From Streptomyces sp. A1136 (GTDB lineage: Bacteria; Actinomycetota; Actinomycetes; Streptomycetales; Streptomycetaceae), in contig NZ_SSBJ01000042.1 in the NCBI RefSeq assembly GCF_004795055.1, forward strand, positions 1 to 56,415: a stretch of DNA of 56,415 bases. Reading direction: 5' to 3'. Position numbers and translations under genes: made by a program. Every line of letters begins with the position of its first letter. Position 1 is the first letter of the stretch. This document shows, piece after piece, positions 18,799 through 26,671 of this stretch. The notes beneath the pieces were generated by a model that searched no databases, had not been told where the DNA came from, and saw nothing but the letters and a program-made list of their open reading frames with translations.

Positions 18799-18825
18799 TG
18801 TGGACAAGAACGCGCTTGTGGATAT
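18799..18825. promoter_or_regulatory. pair of DnaA-box-like sites
   Basis: TGTGGACAA at 18799-18807 is the exact complement of the Streptomyces DnaA box TTGTCCACA. TGTGGATAT at 18817-18825 matches TTATCCACA with one difference. They lie about 100-130 bases upstream of the first tad gene. Confidence 0.5.
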
Positions 18826-19159
18826 CCCCGCCACCCCATCGGGTGAGTTCAGAGCGCGCCGGAACCATCACACAGAGTCACGAGTTCTGGATGCTGAGGG
18901 CCCTCGCCACGCGGGCCCACAACAGAAGGGGCCGGGGAGATGTCGATCGAGAGCCGAAGCCAACGGGCGCGAACCGCACCCGGACATGCGACGACCCCCG
19001 CCGGGGGGGAGAGCGGGGGTCGTCCCCACGGTCCGACTCGGGGGGGGAGGAGCCAGACCGGGTTAGCACGGTCGCGAACGATCCGTGACTTCCATGGTGT
19101 ACCCGAGAGCCCTCTCAGGCAAACCCACGCGCCACACCTTACGCCGAATGGTGGGCGCA

Positions 19160-19165
19160 TATGCT
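19160..19165 (+). promoter_or_regulatory. leaderless -10 box (TATGCT) of the HAD gene
   Basis: Ends six bases before the GTG at 19172, which has no Shine-Dalgarno sequence. Confidence 0.5.
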
Positions 19166-19171
19166 CGGGGC

Positions 19172-20008
19172 GTGGAAAATCAGCCCTTGCCGCACCCCTC
19201 GCCTCGGACCGCTGCCTTCTTCGACCTGGACAAGACCGTCATTGCGAAGTCAAGCGCCTTGACGTTCAGCAAGTCGTTCTACCGGGGTGGCCTGATCAAC
19301 CGGCGGGCCGTCCTGCGCACCGCGTACACCCAGTTCATCTTCCTGGCCGGCGGCGCCGACCACGACCAGATGGAGCGGATGCGGGAGTACCTGTCCGCCC
19401 TCTGCAAGGGGTGGAACGTCCAGCAGGTGCGCGAGATCGTCGCCGAAGCCCTGCACGACCTCATCGACCCGATCATCTACGACGAGGCCGCGTCGTTGAT
19501 CGAAGCCCACCACACCGCCGGGCGTGACGTGGTGATCGTCTCCAGCTCCGGCGCCGAAGTGGTCGAGCCCATCGGGGAGATGCTGGGCGCGGACCGTGTC
19601 GTGGCCACCCGCATGGTCGTCGGCGAGGACGGCTGCTTCACCGGGGAGATCGACTACTACGCCTACGGACCGACGAAGGCGGAGGCCGTGCGCGAGCTCG
19701 CCGAGTCCGAGGGGTACGACCTCGCCCGGTGCTACGCGTACAGCGACTCGATCACCGACGTCCCGATGCTGGAGGCGGTCGGACACCCCCACGCGGTGAA
19801 CCCCGACCGGGCCCTTAGGCGCGAGGCGGTGGCGCGGGAGTGGCCGGTGTTGGGGTTCAACCGGCCGGTGCGCCTCAAGCAGCGGGTGCCCGGGTTCTCG
19901 ATGGCCGCGCGACCGGCGTGGGTGGCCGCTGCGGCGGTCGGAGCGGCGGCGGCCACCGCCGGCCTCGTCTGGTACGCCAGCCGCCGCCGGACCACCGCCG
20001 CCGCCTGA
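19172..20008 (+). CDS. HAD-IB family phosphatase, SerB-like
   Basis: 278 residues. The phosphatase motif I reads AAFFDLDKTVI (nucleophile Asp and the second Asp two residues on), motif II is VIVSSSGAEVV, and motif III is YAYSDSITDVPMLEAVGHPHAVNPD. The C-terminus carries a hydrophobic helix (WVAAAAVGAAAATAGLVWYA) and basic residues, so it is likely membrane-anchored. Streptomyces relatives have been labelled morphological differentiation-associated, but the substrate is unknown. The GTG start is supported by the TATGCT box six bases upstream. Confidence 0.88.
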   Translation: MENQPLPHPSPRTAAFFDLDKTVIAKSSALTFSKSFYRGGLINRRAVLRTAYTQFIFLAGGADHDQMERMREYLSALCKGWNVQQVREIVAEALHDLIDPIIYDEAASLIEAHHTAGRDVVIVSSSGAEVVEPIGEMLGADRVVATRMVVGEDGCFTGEIDYYAYGPTKAEAVRELAESEGYDLARCYAYSDSITDVPMLEAVGHPHAVNPDRALRREAVAREWPVLGFNRPVRLKQRVPGFSMAARPAWVAAAAVGAAAATAGLVWYASRRRTTAAA

Positions 20009-20504
20009 GCTTCCGACCCGCCTCCGGACCCGCTCCCCCGCCCCGACCCCGGTTCCGCCACCACGGCGGGCGGGGGCGGGAGCCCGCGCGTCCCCGGAAG
20101 GTCCGCTCGACTCCTCGTCTCGCTCCGCAATGCCGGGCACGCCGCGATATTCGATGTCCGGATCATCCGGTAATGCGTAAAAAGGTAAAGAAGTGAGGTC
20201 AGGGGTTTCGCTCGTCTCGGAAGCGGAGTACAAAGGAGTCAACGGCCCGCGAGACCAAAGAACATCCGAGAGGATCATCTTTAAAACGCAGTAAGGCCCA
20301 CGGACCGAAGCAGGAACGCCGAGCACCCACGCGACGTCGACCCGTCGATTACGGGCCAGCCGCACCAGGCCACGGGCAAAGTTCCCGGCCTGATGGGCAT
20401 CATCGAGGACGCTTGGTAACCCGGCGGGAATGCCAGCGGCGACACCAAAGCAAGACGGTGTCGCCGCAACCCTGTGCGGGCTTCCCCGCGTCCGCCAGGA
20501 GCGG
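20009..20504. other. gene-free interval with an AT-richer patch
   Basis: 496 bases between convergent genes. Positions 20150-20300 are clearly less GC-rich than the surroundings. The minus strand at about 20290-20430 reads as a short coding-like phrase (DDAHQAGNFARGLVRLARN) without a start or family, possibly decayed DNA. No gene is called. Confidence 0.4.
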
Positions 20505-21365
20505 TCAGGCCGCGCCGCGCTGGAGCGCCTCGCACACGGCCGTCGATTCCCGCACGCCCAGTTCGACCGCCCGGCCGCAGTGGGCGATCCAGGCCGCCAT
20601 GCCCTCCGGGGTCCCGGAGACATAGCCGTCGAAGGCCGCCAGGTACGCTTCCCTGCCCTGCTCCGCGTGGCCCACCTCCGCCGGGCAGATCGCCTTCGGG
20701 TCGAGCCCGCTGTTGATCAGCACGATTCGCTCGGCCGCCCGCGCGACCAGGCCGTTGTGGGTACCGAAGGGGCGCAGCGCCAGCAGCTCTCCGTGCACCA
20801 CCGCCGCCGTGATCAGCGCCGGAGCCGAACCACCCGCGATGACCAGCCGGGACAGGCCGTCGAGCCGTCCCGCGACCTCCTCGGCGCTGGGCAGCGGAGC
20901 CTCGATCAGCGGCTCGTGCACCGACTCGCCCGCCAACCGGGGCCGCCCCACGGTGTCGCCGCCACGCTCACCGGCACCCGCCCCCGCGCCGGCCCCCACG
21001 GCCGGGGTGGAACCGGAGGCGACCAGATGCAGGCGCGCGAGGACCCGCAGCGGCGACTGGCGCCAGATGCTGAGCAGTTGCCCCGCCTCGGCCGTCAGGC
21101 GCAGGGCCGCGCCCACCGTGCGCGCCTGCTCCTCCGCGCCGAAGTCGGTCCGGCGGCGTACCTCCTCCAGGGCCCAGTCGGCCCCGGACAGCGCCGCGCT
21201 GCCCCTGGCCCCGCGCAGGGCCGCCTCCGAGGTGATCTCACCGGCGCGCCGGCGCATCACCCGGTGCCCGTAGACCCGGTCGACGGCCTTGCGTACGGAA
21301 TCCACGGAATCGGCGACACCCGGAAGCCCGGCCAAGGGGGCCAGCGGGTCAGCAGCGCTACTCAT
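20505..21365 (-). CDS. Fic-fold-like protein with degenerate active site
   Basis: 286-residue mostly helical protein. The segment RPFGTHNGLVAR (198-209) mirrors the Fic motif HPFxxGNGRxxR, but the catalytic His is Arg, one Gly is His, and the first Arg of the NGR triplet is Leu. AMPylation activity is therefore doubtful. A Gly/Ala-rich linker (AVGAGAGAGAGERGG) divides the protein. Relatives in Streptomyces are often labelled oxidoreductase without support. The ATG is preceded by TAGTCT with an eight-base spacer and no binding site, pointing to a leaderless mRNA. It is divergent from the ATPase gene at 21475. Confidence 0.7.
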   Translation of the reverse strand: MSSAADPLAPLAGLPGVADSVDSVRKAVDRVYGHRVMRRRAGEITSEAALRGARGSAALSGADWALEEVRRRTDFGAEEQARTVGAALRLTAEAGQLLSIWRQSPLRVLARLHLVASGSTPAVGAGAGAGAGERGGDTVGRPRLAGESVHEPLIEAPLPSAEEVAGRLDGLSRLVIAGGSAPALITAAVVHGELLALRPFGTHNGLVARAAERIVLINSGLDPKAICPAEVGHAEQGREAYLAAFDGYVSGTPEGMAAWIAHCGRAVELGVRESTAVCEALQRGAA

Positions 21366-21474
21366 AAGTAAGGAGACTACGCACTACGGCCCCATGGCAC
21401 CGACCCCTCCTTGGAGTGGTCTTCTTCACTCACCCAGGCCACTCAAAGCGACCGATCCACTACGCTTGGTGAAC

Positions 21475-22509
21475 ATGAAGATCGCTTTCGTGGGAAAGGG
21501 CGGCAGCGGGAAGACCACGCTGTCCTCCCTCTTCATCCGCCACCTCGCCGCCAATGAGGCCCCCGTCGTCGCGGTGGACGCCGACATCAACCAACACCTC
21601 GGCGTAGCCCTTGGGCTCGACGAGGACGAGGCCGCGGCGCTGCCCGCCATGGGCGCGCACCTTTCGTTGATCAAGGACTACCTGCGCGGGTCGAACCCGC
21701 GCATCACGTCCACCGAGGCCATGATCAAGACGACTCCCCCCGGCAGTGGCTCACGGCTGCTGCGGGTAACCGAGGACAATCCCGTCTATGCCGCGTGCGC
21801 CCGCACGGTGGTGCTCGACGGGGAGCCCGTACGGCTCATGGCCACGGGCCCGTTCACCGAGGCCGATCTGGGCGTGGCCTGCTACCACTCCAAGGTGGGC
21901 GCGGTCGAACTGTGCCTGAACCACCTGGTGGACGGTCCCGAGGAGTACGTCGTCGTCGACATGACCGCGGGTTCCGACTCCTTCGCCTCCGGAATGTTCA
22001 CCCGTTTCGACATGACCTTCCTGGTGGCCGAGCCGACCCGTAAGGGCGTCTCCGTCTACCGCCAGTACAAGGAGTACGCCCGGGACTACGGGATCGCCCT
22101 CAAGGTGATCGGCAACAAGGTGCAAGGCCCCGAGGACATCGAATTCCTCCGCGACGAGGTGGGCGACGACCTCTTGGTCACCGTCGGGCACTCCGACTGG
22201 GTGCGCGCGATGGAGCGGGGCCACCCGGCCGCGTTCGAGCTGCTGGAGGCGAGCAACAGGCTCGCGCTCCAGGTGCTCCAGGACGCCGCCGAGGACTCGT
22301 ACGCCGACCGCGACTGGGCCCGGTACACCCGTCAGATGGTCCACTTCCACCTGAAGAACGCGGAGAGCTGGGGCAACGCCAAGACCGGGGCCGACCTCGC
22401 GGAACAGGTCGACCCCGGCTTCGTCCTCGACGAGGCACGCCCCGCCGGATCACAGGGGCTGGTCAGCCCTCGTCCGAACCCGACTCGGCCGGCTCCGCAG
22501 CCGGCTTGA
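21475..22509 (+). CDS. CooC/MinD-like P-loop ATPase
   Basis: 344 residues. The protein begins MKIAFVGKGGSGKTTLSSLF, a classical deviant Walker A with the signature lysine. VVAVDADINQHLGVALG and VVVDMTAGSDSFASGMF follow as Walker B/switch elements. This is the family of CooC nickel-insertion ATPases and related maturation ATPases; the client is unknown. The ATG has TACGCT eight bases upstream (21461-21466) and no ribosome binding site. Its 3' end overlaps the convergent lipoprotein gene by 47 bases. Confidence 0.88.
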   Translation: MKIAFVGKGGSGKTTLSSLFIRHLAANEAPVVAVDADINQHLGVALGLDEDEAAALPAMGAHLSLIKDYLRGSNPRITSTEAMIKTTPPGSGSRLLRVTEDNPVYAACARTVVLDGEPVRLMATGPFTEADLGVACYHSKVGAVELCLNHLVDGPEEYVVVDMTAGSDSFASGMFTRFDMTFLVAEPTRKGVSVYRQYKEYARDYGIALKVIGNKVQGPEDIEFLRDEVGDDLLVTVGHSDWVRAMERGHPAAFELLEASNRLALQVLQDAAEDSYADRDWARYTRQMVHFHLKNAESWGNAKTGADLAEQVDPGFVLDEARPAGSQGLVSPRPNPTRPAPQPA

Positions 22510-23776
22510 CCTCGGCCGGGGCGGCCGGCTTGGCCGGCGGCCCCGCCGTCAGGAACTTCGACCAGCCGTCCTTGGGCGCCTCACCGACGTCCAGGGTGCG
22601 CATCCACTCCAGGACCTTGGGGTCCTGTGCGTCCAGCCAGTCGGCCAGCTCGCGGAACGGGACGCAGCGCACCTCCTTCTGCGTGCACATCGACTTGATC
22701 GAGTCCTCGACGGCCTTCATGTAGGTGCCGCCGTTCCAGGACTCGAAGTGGTTGCCGATGATCAGCGGTGCGCGGTTGCCCTGGTAGACGCGGTCGAAGG
22801 CCTTCTGCAGGCCGTCCCGCATCTGCTCTCCCCAGTACGCGTGCTGCGAGGGGTCGCCCTGCGTGGTCGTCCCGGACTGGTTGACCAGGTAGTTGTAGTC
22901 CATGCTCAGGGTCTCGAACGCCCGACCCGGCATGGGCACCAGCTGGAGGGGGATGTCCCAGAGGCCGTCCGTCTTCTTCGGCCAGATCTGCTTGCTGATA
23001 CCGCTGGAGTCGTACCGGAAGCCCATGTCCTTCGCCGCCAGCATGAAGTTCTTCTGGCCTTCGAGGCAGGGGGTGCGGGCGCCGATGAGCTCCTTGTCGT
23101 AGTCGAAGGGGAGCGCCTCCATGCCCTTGAGCTCGGGCGAGTTGGTCTTCCAGCTCTTGACGAAGGACTTGGCCTGGTTGATCTCGCTCTTCCACTCCTC
23201 GACGGACCAGGTGCCCACGCCGCCGTCGGGCCCGCAGAAGTGGCCGTTGAAGTGGGTGCCGATCTCGTTGCCCTCCAGCCAGGCCGAACGGACCTGGGTG
23301 GCGGTGTCCTTGATGCTCTGCGGGTCGCCGAAGCCGATGTCGGAGCGGCCCGGGGCATGCTGTGGGGCGGTATAGAGGGAACGTTTCTCCTCCGGCAGCA
23401 TGTACAGGCCGCTGAGGAAGTACGTCATCCGCGCGTTGTACTCCTTGCCGACTTCACGGAAGTGGGAGAAGAGCTTCTGGCTGTCCTCGCCGGCGCCGTC
23501 CCAGGAGAAGACGACGAACTGCGGGGGCTTTTCGCCGGGCTTCAGCTTCTGCGGCTGCTGCACGTTCGGCTGTCGGCCGGTGTACGCGGTGGAGCCGTCA
23601 CCGATCAGCCGATTGACGCTGCCCGGCGCGGCCTCCGGCACGCCGGCGCCCTTCTTGGCGTTCGGGCCCCCGAGCGCGGGCGGTTTGGCGTGTTCCGAGC
23701 CGCCGCACCCGGCGGCGCCCAGGACCAGGACCGTGGCGGCCAGGCCGCCGGCGATCTTCTTCGTAGCGGCGATCAT
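22463..23776 (-). CDS. secreted lipoprotein with polysaccharide deacetylase-like fold
   Basis: 437 residues. A signal peptide with lipobox LGAAGC (MIAATKKIAGGLAATVLVLG) anchors it outside the membrane. A Pro-rich linker follows, then a NodB-like barrel: FVVFSWDGAGED in the position of the catalytic Asp pair, and NEIGTHFNGHFCGPDGG resembling the metal-binding H-x3-H motif. The first motif lacks the usual DD. The C-terminal tail is Pro/Ala/Glu-rich. It probably acts on cell wall or extracellular polysaccharide, but the altered metal motif leaves activity uncertain. The ATG has AGAGG seven bases upstream. Confidence 0.8.
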   Translation of the reverse strand: MIAATKKIAGGLAATVLVLGAAGCGGSEHAKPPALGGPNAKKGAGVPEAAPGSVNRLIGDGSTAYTGRQPNVQQPQKLKPGEKPPQFVVFSWDGAGEDSQKLFSHFREVGKEYNARMTYFLSGLYMLPEEKRSLYTAPQHAPGRSDIGFGDPQSIKDTATQVRSAWLEGNEIGTHFNGHFCGPDGGVGTWSVEEWKSEINQAKSFVKSWKTNSPELKGMEALPFDYDKELIGARTPCLEGQKNFMLAAKDMGFRYDSSGISKQIWPKKTDGLWDIPLQLVPMPGRAFETLSMDYNYLVNQSGTTTQGDPSQHAYWGEQMRDGLQKAFDRVYQGNRAPLIIGNHFESWNGGTYMKAVEDSIKSMCTQKEVRCVPFRELADWLDAQDPKVLEWMRTLDVGEAPKDGWSKFLTAGPPAKPAAPAEVKPAAEPAESGSDEG

Positions 23777-24006
23777 CCGCACACCTCTCCCTCGCAGTTC
23801 CCACGTGCACTTCCGGGCGCACCGTCCCACGCGGTCAGCTTTGAAGAAGATGTGACAAGCCGGACAAAATGCTTAATCACCCCTGAGTGCTAATTCCTAG
23901 GCCGTTTGCCCCCATTCCCTCCCCTTGCTCTTTACTCTCCATTACCATCCATTTACCGAGTGTTGACTCCCGCCGCTTCATCCCTCCTCAGAGGAGACGG
24001 GAACCC

Positions 24007-26430
24007 ATGACAACCACCTCCGCCACCCAGCCCTCCCCACACCACCTCCCCGACACCGGCCCCACCGGTCGCCCGGACGGGCCGCCGGACCCCCGGCCCG
24101 ATCGGCGGCCTGATCCACTGCCGGGCAGACGCCTGCCCGCAGGCATGGCCGCCGACCTCTCCGCCTCCGTCGCCGTCTTCCTGATCGCCTTGCCCCTGTC
24201 CCTCGGCATCGCGCTGGCCACCGGTGCGCCGCTCCAGGCAGGGCTGGTGGCGGCGGCGGCCGGCGGAATCGTGGCCGGGCGGCTCGGCGGCGCACCGCTC
24301 CTCGTGAGCGGGGCGGCCACCGGACTCACCGTGGTCACCGCCGAGTTGATCCAGCGCTACGGGTGGCGCACCACCTGCGCCATCACCGTGCTCGCGGGCT
24401 GCTGCCAGCTCGGGCTCGCGTTCCTGCGCACCGCCCGGTCGGCACTCATGGTCAGTCCCGCCGTCGTGCACGGCATGCTCGCCGGCATCGGCGTGACCAT
24501 CGCACTGGCCCAACTGCACATCGTGCTCGGCGGCACCCCGCAGAGCTCCGCCCTCGCCAACGTCCTCGGCCTGCCTGCCCAGTTGGCTGATCCGCACCCG
24601 GCCGCGCTCGGCGTCAGCGTGCTGACGTTGATCGTGTTGCTCGGCTGGCCACGCCTGCCCGGTCGGGCCGGGACGACCCTGCGCAGAGTGCCCGCCGCGC
24701 TCGCCGCAGTGGCCGCGGCCACCACCTTCGCGGCCCTGACCGGGCTCCGTCTGCCCCGGGTGGATCTTCCTTCCTGGCGCAGCCACGCGTTGCCGGAGTG
24801 GCCCGAGGGGCCGGTGCTCGGCATCGTCGCCGCCGTTCTGACGGTCACCCTGGTCGGCAGCGTGGAGTCCCTCCTGTCCGCCGTCGCCACCGACAAGCTG
24901 ATCGCGACCGGCCGGGACCGGGGCAGCCGCCCGCCGCGCGCCGACCTCGACCGGGAGCTCCGGGGGCAGGGCGCGGCCAACATCGTCTCCGGGGCCCTGG
25001 GCGGGTTGCCCGTCGCGGGCGGGGCCGTGCGCAGTGGGGCGAACGTCAGGGCCGGCGCCGTCAGCCGCCGTGCGGCCATGCTGCACGGCCTCTGGATCAT
25101 CCTCGCGGCCGGGCTGCTGGTCCCGGTGCTCGACCTGATCCCCCTCGCCTCGCTCGCCGCGCTGGTGATGGTGGTGGGCGTGCAGATGGTGAGCGCGACG
25201 CATGTGCGCACCGTCACCCGACACCGGGAGATCCTGGTCTACGTGACGACGATCTCGGCCGTGGTCCTCGGCGGCGTCCTGGAGGGGGTGGCCATCGGCA
25301 TCGCGGTGGCCGTGGCGGTCGCGCTGCACCGACTCGCCCGGACCAGGATCACGCTGGAGGAGCGGGACGGCGTCCACCGGGTGCGGGCCCGCGGCCAGCT
25401 GACCTTCCTCGCCGTCCCGCGGTTGAGCCGGGTGCTGAACCAGATCCCGTACGGCGCGCGGACCGTGATCGAGCTGGACGGCTCCTTCATGGACCACGCC
25501 GCCTTCGAGACGCTCCAGGACTGGCAGGACTCGCATGTCGCACACGGCGGCTCCGTCGAGGTGACGGGCCGTGCCGGGGCCGGGGCCCCGGAGGGCGGCC
25601 GGGCCGCCGGCGGTGAACCGGCCCGGCGCGGCGCGCACCACTGCTGCCGCCCCTGGACTCCCTGGAAGAACCACTGCGACCACCGCGCCGCCGGGGACGG
25701 GGAGGGTCGGGCGCTGCCCGGCCCGACGGCCACGGCCCCCGCGTCCGAGCCCCGCCGGCGCGGAGCCGGCCAACTGGCCAGCGGGATCATCGCCTTCCAG
25801 CGAGACACCGCGCCACACGTGCGCGACGAGTTGGCCCGGCTCGCCCGCGAGGGGCAGCAACCTTCCCAGCTGTTCCTCACCTGCGCCGATTCCCGTCTGG
25901 TGACCAGCATGATCACGGCAAGCGGCCCGGGCGACCTGTTCACCGTCCGCAATGTCGGCAACCTGGTCCCGTTGCCGGGGGCGGAGGCCACGGACGACTC
26001 GGTCGCGGCGGCGATCGAGTACGCCGTGGACGTGCTGCAGGTCGACAGCATCACCGTCTGCGGACACTCCGGCTGTGGCGCGATGCAGGCGCTGCTGAAC
26101 TCACATCCGGGTGCTCCGATGACCCCGTTGCGGCGCTGGCTGCGGCACGGACTGCCCAGCCTGGAGCGGATGAGGAGCCGCCACCACCCATGGGCCCGGA
26201 TCGCGGGACGGCTGCCGGCCGACGCCGTGGAGCAACTGTGCCTGACCAATGTCGTCCAGCAGCTGGAGCACCTGCGGGCGCACGAGTCGGTGGCGCGCCG
26301 GCTGGCCGAGGGAACGCTGGAGCTGCACGGGATGTACTTCCACGTGGGCGAGGCACAGGCCTACCTGCTCTCCGAGGGTGACGACTTCTTCGACTGCCGG
26401 ATCTTCGACAGCGTCGGCGGCCATGTCTGA
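24007..26430 (+). CDS. SulP-type anion transporter fused to a beta-carbonic anhydrase
   Basis: 807 residues in one frame. The SulP membrane part spans about residues 45-440 (start of TM1 at MAADLSASVAVFLIALPLSLGIALA). A STAS-like domain follows (about 455-520). A linker has a His/Cys cluster (H544, H545, C546, C547, H556, C557, H559). The C-terminal beta-class carbonic anhydrase has zinc ligands C626 and D628 (TCADSR), H687 and C690 (CGHSGCG). The natural reading is bicarbonate uptake coupled to hydration/dehydration of CO2 at the membrane. The ATG at 24007 has GGAG upstream; earlier codons look non-coding. Confidence 0.93.
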   Translation: MTTTSATQPSPHHLPDTGPTGRPDGPPDPRPDRRPDPLPGRRLPAGMAADLSASVAVFLIALPLSLGIALATGAPLQAGLVAAAAGGIVAGRLGGAPLLVSGAATGLTVVTAELIQRYGWRTTCAITVLAGCCQLGLAFLRTARSALMVSPAVVHGMLAGIGVTIALAQLHIVLGGTPQSSALANVLGLPAQLADPHPAALGVSVLTLIVLLGWPRLPGRAGTTLRRVPAALAAVAAATTFAALTGLRLPRVDLPSWRSHALPEWPEGPVLGIVAAVLTVTLVGSVESLLSAVATDKLIATGRDRGSRPPRADLDRELRGQGAANIVSGALGGLPVAGGAVRSGANVRAGAVSRRAAMLHGLWIILAAGLLVPVLDLIPLASLAALVMVVGVQMVSATHVRTVTRHREILVYVTTISAVVLGGVLEGVAIGIAVAVAVALHRLARTRITLEERDGVHRVRARGQLTFLAVPRLSRVLNQIPYGARTVIELDGSFMDHAAFETLQDWQDSHVAHGGSVEVTGRAGAGAPEGGRAAGGEPARRGAHHCCRPWTPWKNHCDHRAAGDGEGRALPGPTATAPASEPRRRGAGQLASGIIAFQRDTAPHVRDELARLAREGQQPSQLFLTCADSRLVTSMITASGPGDLFTVRNVGNLVPLPGAEATDDSVAAAIEYAVDVLQVDSITVCGHSGCGAMQALLNSHPGAPMTPLRRWLRHGLPSLERMRSRHHPWARIAGRLPADAVEQLCLTNVVQQLEHLRAHESVARRLAEGTLELHGMYFHVGEAQAYLLSEGDDFFDCRIFDSVGGHV

Positions 26431-26549
26431 CCGGGCGGCGGGGTAAGGAACCGGCCATGCGAGGGCTGGTAGCGCTCGCGAACCGATAACCTCCCATATC
26501 CGTGCCCACTCGGTGGCCCCTTCCCGCAGCCCGCAGCGGGGAGGGGCCA

Positions 26550-26585
26550 TTGGCATGGGCGCAGCCGTGGTATAGGTCTAAACCA
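26550..26585 (+). promoter_or_regulatory. candidate acs promoter overlapped by a DasR-like dre site
   Basis: TTGGCA (26550-26555) and TATAGG (26571-26576) could be -35 and -10, with a short 15-base spacer. Overlapping them, AGGTCTAAACCA (26574-26585) resembles the GntR-family dre core TGGTCTAGACCA. Confidence 0.35.
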
Positions 26586-26671
26586 ATTTTCGGCTACCCC
26601 TTGTCACCTGGGCCGCTGACTGATGAGCTATGCCCGGGGACACAACGGACACCCTGGGAAAGGGAGATGTC

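Larger units (their letters stand above)
18698..19171. other. divergent tad/HAD promoter region
   Basis: 474 bases shared by two divergent genes. It holds DnaA-box-like sites near the tad side (listed separately) and the leaderless -10 box of the HAD gene at 19160-19165. Runs of G (around 19010-19050) dominate the middle. No gene is seen. Confidence 0.6.

Noticed and set aside
20172..20195. Tiny frame MRKKVKK before the convergent region
   Set aside because: Seven codons, no binding site, AT-rich by chance.
23953..26067. 704-codon minus-strand frame opposite the SulP-carbonic anhydrase gene
   Set aside because: His/Gly/Arg-rich shadow without recognisable domain.
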